Shown here piece after piece: positions 59,790 to 64,000 of a stretch of DNA of 64,000 bases. Positions within the stretch are counted from its first letter, which is position 1; every line of letters starts with the position of its first letter. The stretch is from Phocoena phocoena (Eukaryota; Chordata; Mammalia; Artiodactyla; Phocoenidae). The notes below the pieces were generated by a model. It was not told the DNA's origin. It ran no database searches and saw nothing but the letters and a program-made list of their open reading frames with translations. The stretch spans positions 90,984,894-91,048,893 of the forward strand of contig NC_089228.1 in the NCBI RefSeq assembly GCF_963924675.1, given 5' to 3'. Position numbers and translations under genes: made by a program.

Positions 59790-60180
59790 GAATATGCTTC
59801 CCTGTCCCATTGACAGGCTTGTTGGGGTGATGTGCTTTGGAATTTGCAATGGAATGTTAGCAAACATGGTAACAGTTTGCAATACGCTGGGATGGCGAGG
59901 TTTGCCCTCTTGTGCCTCTGTCATCACCACGAGAGGAACACACCCCAGCTGACCTGTTAGTCCAAGAAAGATGAGACTCACATGATGCAGGCCTGGGCAT
60001 AATTTTCACCTTGCTCCCAAGCCAAGCCAAGCTCACACTGAATCACCTAAGTAAGCCCTGTCTACCTACCTCAGAGAGAATAAATTATGTGGTGAGAACA
60101 AATTATTTTAACTTATCTTAAACCACTGAGTTTTGTGGTGGTTTGTACCCAAGATTATTATGGCAATAGTTCACGGATAT
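59790..60180 (+). mobile_element. MLT1-like solo LTR inside L2
   Basis: 'gatgtgctttggaatttgca', 'catcaccacgagaggaacac' and 'ccactgagttttgtggtggt' followed by 'ggcaatagtt' match an MLT1 (ERVL-MaLR) LTR in sense. No internal sequence is present. The edges are approximate. Confidence 0.7.
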
Positions 60181-60460
60181 ATCCTGCATCTTTGCATAAC
60201 TTATTCTTGCACTTCATTTAAATCTTGATTCATGTGTCACCTTCTTTAAACCACTTTTTATCCCCTTGACTCTGCTTTATATTTATCCATAATATTGATC
60301 ATAGTATGTATTTGTTTGCTTGTTGTCTCCCCACTAGAATGTAAGCTCACGAGAATAGACACTTTATATTGTTTACGGCAGTCTCTGCCATGCCTAGAAT
60401 GTGCCATGAACATCGTACATACTCAATAAATAATTCTTGAGTGAATGAATATTTGGACCT
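60181..60460 (+). repeat. LINE L2, right part (3' end)
   Basis: 'cttgattcatgtgtcacctt', 'cactagaatgtaagctcacg', 'catgcctagaatgtgccatg' and 'actcaataaataattcttga' continue the left part to the L2 3' end. Confidence 0.85.
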
Positions 60461-60474
60461 CCTACTTTTTTTTA

Positions 60475-61020
60475 AACTTTGTATCATATCCTAGACATCT
60501 AGTTTTAGACATTTAATTTACTTCTTACTTTTGCTATTATAAATAACATTAGGATAAATATCCTAGTTCCTAAATCTTTCAGTATATCACTGATTATTTC
60601 CATAGAATAAATGTCTAAGTCAAAAGGTTTTGAACGAATTTGGGATTCTAAATGTATTTGAACAAATTTTTCTCTCTTAAGTTTGCATAGATTTTTACTT
60701 TGACCTATAAAAAGAGAAAGGTTTTCATCAAAATTTTGCAAAACTTAGTTTTATAATTTTTAATCAATAAGATTTAAAATGGTACGCCATTCTTTTCATT
60801 TGCATCCTCTGCACTGTTGATAGGGTGAAACTTTTTCTACATGAATAACACATTGTTATTAATTCTTTGAGAAATAGGTATTCATGTTCTTTGCCCAGTT
60901 TTTCTATTAGTATGTTAAGTTTTTCCTCTTTGATTCTTAAGAACTCCTTTTATCTAAAGGCCGTTAAGTTTTGTGGAGTATCTCAAGCATCGTAAATATT
61001 TTCTCCAACTGTTCTTTTTT
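60475..61020 (-). repeat. old L1 3' region, antisense
   Basis: 'cattaggataaatatcctag', 'tcttttcatttgcatcctct', 'catgttctttgcccagtttt' and 'taagaactccttttatctaa' match an old L1 (or HAL1) 3' portion in antisense. Confidence 0.7.
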
Positions 61021-61049
61021 TCCACTTTAAGCCACTGAAGCATAGCACA

Positions 61050-61215
61050 TATAATATCAGCTTTTCAGACAGGAAGAGCTGAATTTGAACACCAGCTTTG
61101 CTTCTTCCTAACAGTATGATTTTGAGCAAATTATTTATCCTCAAAAAGCTTCCGTTTCTCATCTGGAAAATGTGAAGTATAATACCTACCATACAGGACT
61201 GGTTTTAAGCAACAT
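61050..61215 (+). repeat. MIR SINE, partial
   Basis: 'gagctgaatttgaacaccag', 'gattttgagcaaattattta', 'ttccgtttctcatctggaaa' and 'ataatacctaccatacagga' are sense MIR. Confidence 0.75.
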
Positions 61216-61567
61216 TAACTCTGATTAATTTAATCAAAATAATGTACTGGGAAGATACTGAGATAGCTCACCAAATGATGGAAGAGATAAACCATCAGGC
61301 CTTAGGAAGGGAAAGAACCACAAGCAGCCCCAGGTGTCAGCAGCAGGAGCCCTTCCGTGGACTGCCCTGCTAAGGTCCAGCCAGCACATGACCCAGCTCT
61401 ACTTGCTCTTTGTCCCTGGTGTCTACATTCAATATCCAAATTCCTGGTTGAGAGAATTTGACTCTCCTAATCTAGATTATATGCCTCCCTCTATAATCAG
61501 GAAATGGGGCTTCATTACAGAAAGAAGAGGTGTTAAGTGTGTGAAGCATGCAGCCCCAGCCAAATAA
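61216..61567. other. unannotated DNA
   Basis: No element was recognised. The 77-codon frame 61334-61567 has no domain. Confidence 0.5.
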
Positions 61568-61690
61568 CAAAAAAGAGGGGAGGAAGGGAAGGGAGGAAGG
61601 AAGAGGAGAGAATGAGGGGGACAGGTAAGGGGAGAGGAAGGGACAAGAAAGACAGAAAGAAGGGAGGGAAGGAGGAGGAAGGGAGAGAGG
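61568..61690 (+). repeat. polypurine GGAA/GA tract
   Basis: About 120 bases almost all A and G on the plus strand. It gives spurious Ser/Pro/Leu-rich minus frames. Confidence 0.9.
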
Positions 61691-62076
61691 CAAGCTACTC
61701 CCATTAAAGTGCTAAGCTCCTTATCTGCCCCTTTAGTAAACTGGCAGAAACAGTATACTATGCACTATTTTTCTCTGGATTTTACACATATTGAGAAAAA
61801 TGAGATTCCATTGAAACCAGAATCTTAAATAAGTTTCTCATGGTAAGTTATCTTTTGCTCTTATTGAGCTTATTCCCAAGAGAGTCAGCCCTTGAATCAA
61901 ACTGCAAATCTTCTCAGCACTCTAAGGGCTTTAATGCTTAGTAGTAACTGTAAAGGAGCAGCAGGCCTTTTCTGTTGACTCTGCTTCCCTAGGATACACT
62001 ATGCATGTTTAATTGTACTCTTGAATAGAACAGAATCCTGAATGGAACAAGGACCTGAACACAACCTTTCAGAAGA
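61691..62076. other. unannotated DNA
   Basis: Nothing was recognised. Confidence 0.5.
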
Positions 62077-62199
62077 TCCAGTATTTCAAAGCCAAAATAG
62101 AAATGCCAGAATATCAAGTTTTCAAATTTATATAAAATAACCATGATGGAAAATTCTCCAAAAATATTATCCTTGGAATGGACCTAACCCTTCCAGGGC
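62077..62199 (+). repeat. direct repeat copy 1, family unknown
   Basis: 'gtatttcaaagccaaaatag' and 'tatcaagttttcaaatttat' parallel the later copy at 63178-63345. See findings. Confidence 0.55.
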
Positions 62200-62320
62200 T
62201 TAATTTCCTGTCTTTAAAATGTGTTTAATGGTATCTACCTCTCATGATTACTCTGAAAATTAAAACAAGATGAAAATAAGATTGAAATTATAAGCACCTT
62301 ATAATAGAAATCTACATTCC
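62200..62320 (+). repeat. MIR 3' half
   Basis: 'gcttaatttcctgtctttaa', 'ggtatctacctctcatgatt' and 'ataagcaccttataatagaa' follow sense MIR. Confidence 0.55.
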
Positions 62321-62377
62321 ACTATCTCTTTTTCCTTTGAGCCAACTGAAAGCCCTATGAAATTTTGCCACAAAGAT

Positions 62378-62430
62378 TTTATATACATATATATTTATAT
62401 ATAAATATATAAGCATATAATATATAATGA
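62378..62430. repeat. AT-rich simple sequence
   Basis: TA/ATA-rich tract. Confidence 0.85.
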
Positions 62431-62464
62431 ATAGGGAGTATAATAATAAAGACCATAATTAAAG

Positions 62465-62655
62465 TATTTAACAAGAGGCCTATAAAACATCTTACCAGTA
62501 TCCAAACATGATATTACTCTTCATCACAACCCTGCAAGTTCCATTTTACAGATGAAGAAAGTAAAGCTCAGAAAGTTTAAGCAAGGGGCAGGTCAAAGTT
62601 CAAACTTATCTCTGACTCAAGAGTTCATGCTCTTTCCACTAAGCTACATTATCTC
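62465..62655 (-). repeat. MIR SINE, antisense
   Basis: 'ttcatcacaaccctgcaagt', 'ttttacagatgaagaaagta' and 'catgctctttccactaagct' are antisense MIR. Confidence 0.8.
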
Positions 62656-63000
62656 CTAGGAAGATACAATGATCCATAAAGAAATCACTATAGAACTAGA
62701 CAGCACAGTAATCAACTGCTCAATATCTCTTCAGCCAGTGTTCTGAAAGAACAGGAAGTAACCACTGAGTGGTTTAATGTATCTAACTTCAGCACCACAC
62801 TTAGTTCTATATGGGCATATGGGAAAAATCTTGTCTGCAGCTTTGGGAGAAGACTCCATGGAGGAGGAGGATTCCAAATGCCATGAAACACTTCTAGAAA
62901 AGGGTTTGAGAAAACCATCAAATTTTAGGTAAGTAAAATTTTTACTGATCTCCCCCATCCGTGTACCCAGCAATTCAGACTGTTATTTTTGCTAGTAAAG
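62656..63000. other. unannotated DNA
   Basis: No element was recognised. Confidence 0.5.
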
Positions 63001-63082
63001 AAAAGGAAGAAAAATAAGAAAGAGGAAGCGAAGGAGGAAAGGGAAGAAGAAAAGGAGGAGGAAGAGGGCGGGGAGAAGACAA
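63001..63082 (+). repeat. polypurine GA/GGA tract
   Basis: About 80 bases of A and G with few interruptions. Confidence 0.9.
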
Positions 63083-63177
63083 GACCAACCAATCTGAACA
63101 AGTCTGTTATCAACAGTTTTCATGACTGGTAACCTTTGATCATTTTTTTTCCCTCTGATGGGCCACAGTATTTGAAG

Positions 63178-63345
63178 TAAATCTTTCAAAGAACCTGATA
63201 TTTCAAAGACAAAAGGGAAACTCCAGCATGCCAAGTTTTAAAATTTGTAAATATCAAATTATTAGTATGATATAAGCATGTTAGAAAATCCTCCAAGGAA
63301 ACTGATCCTAAAGTATGTCTTACTTGGATAAAGTCACAGCCCTAA
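63178..63345 (+). repeat. direct repeat copy 2, family unknown
   Basis: 'gatatttcaaagacaaaagg', 'tgccaagttttaaaatttgt' and 'gttagaaaatcctccaagga' parallel copy 1 at 62077-62199, with an extra insertion of roughly 20 bases. Confidence 0.55.
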
Positions 63346-64000
63346 AAGACATTTCCTCAAATTCTCTGAATTGGAGCTAAAGAAGTATATATTACACATA
63401 TCTAACTTTTTTTTTAGTATTTGGAGATGAATTTTTTCAACCAAAATAGAGTCAATCAGATTCCTGTAAGGAACACCAAGGGGGCTTCAAAACGCACATA
63501 GCAACTCTCCTCTCTTAGAATCACCACCATCCAGCTAGATTCTGAATGAGGGAGTGCTCCAACAGGATTGGCATCAGCCCTACCTATCCCTGGAAGAGTC
63601 TTGTTATTAAATTATTTTTCAAAGATTCATCTTCCCCTAGTCTTCGGAGGCAGTACAGCTGGGAGTCATTAGCTGTAATCAGTGGGCAGCCAACAAAAAG
63701 AGGAAGCAGTGGGGGAATGCTCTTTCTGTAGAAGCCATCTGGGCAGAGGGAATTTGGTTTTAAACCCTAGAGGGTGGAGGAAGTTATTGGGATCTTGTTA
63801 TATTTGGACTTGACTTCGGACTCTAAACAAAAGATCTTTTTTTTCCCAGAACTTTGCTTTTTTGAAGTAGGAGTAAAAGATAGCTGTAGTAAGCTAGTGG
63901 CCATCTCACAGGACATTATGGTCAAAGCAGACAATCTGAAAACAAAAGCCAAACACTAGTAGGTTGGGAGTTATTTCTGGTTTAGAGTTTTTGAAAGAAA
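63346..64000. other. unannotated DNA to window end
   Basis: No exon or repeat was recognised. Opposed 61-codon frames at 63767-63959 overlap and look like chance. Confidence 0.5.

Noticed and set aside
1..64000. CRISPR array, operon, phage or other prokaryotic system
   Set aside because: No spaced direct repeats, ribosome binding sites or tightly packed open frames. Repeat content is entirely mammalian.
1..64000. A previously undescribed multi-gene biological system
   Set aside because: Both strands were read for coding and repeat structure. Nothing beyond mobile-element history and small structural oddities could be supported.

Overview
This is mammalian nuclear DNA, almost certainly from a cetacean (whale or dolphin). 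The main evidence is 12 copies of the tRNA-derived CHR family of SINEs. They show the familiar cetacean head (cttccctggtggcgcagtgg), RNA polymerase III A- and B-box motifs and A-rich tails. Most sit between clear target-site duplications (TSDs). Two L1 copies with the 3' end typical of cetartiodactyl L1s, and many ancient mammalian repeats (MIR, L2, MLT1/MLT2 LTRs, a hAT fragment), fit the same reading. CHR elements also occur in hippos, so Cetacea is the best but not the only choice; the species cannot be named.

No protein-coding exon, RNA gene or CpG island could be supported. Open frames longer than 60 codons are either inside repeats (CHR SINEs read as pseudo-proteins, L1 ORF2 remnants, polypurine tracts) or look like chance. 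The window reads as intergenic or deep intronic sequence.

Layout: 0-8 kb holds old L2 and MIR fragments, an LTR-like relic with an internal duplication and an MLT2-like solo LTR carrying a TG microsatellite. 8.5-17.5 kb holds four CHR SINEs, one of which appears to have carried along downstream sequence (3' transduction). 17.5-24.3 kb is rich in MIR/L2, with one short CHR and an antisense L1 piece. 24.5-29.2 kb is the longest stretch without recognised repeats and begins at a 16-bp perfect hairpin. 29.2-38 kb holds four CHR SINEs and a 2.1-kb 5'-truncated L1. 38-50 kb holds a compound CT/CA microsatellite, a second young L1, a hAT fragment and a long decayed L2. 50-64 kb holds two CHR SINEs, a T-rich block, an L2 reverse-transcriptase relic, old L1 tandem remnants, an L2 split by an MLT1 LTR, polypurine tracts and a pair of diverged direct repeats of unknown family.

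Nothing here forms a gene system. The history is one of successive retrotransposition: ancient L2/MIR/LTR/L1 debris, then long CHR forms, then short CHR forms and L1, which supplied the reverse transcription for the SINEs. All family names rest on recognition of sequence, not on a database search.
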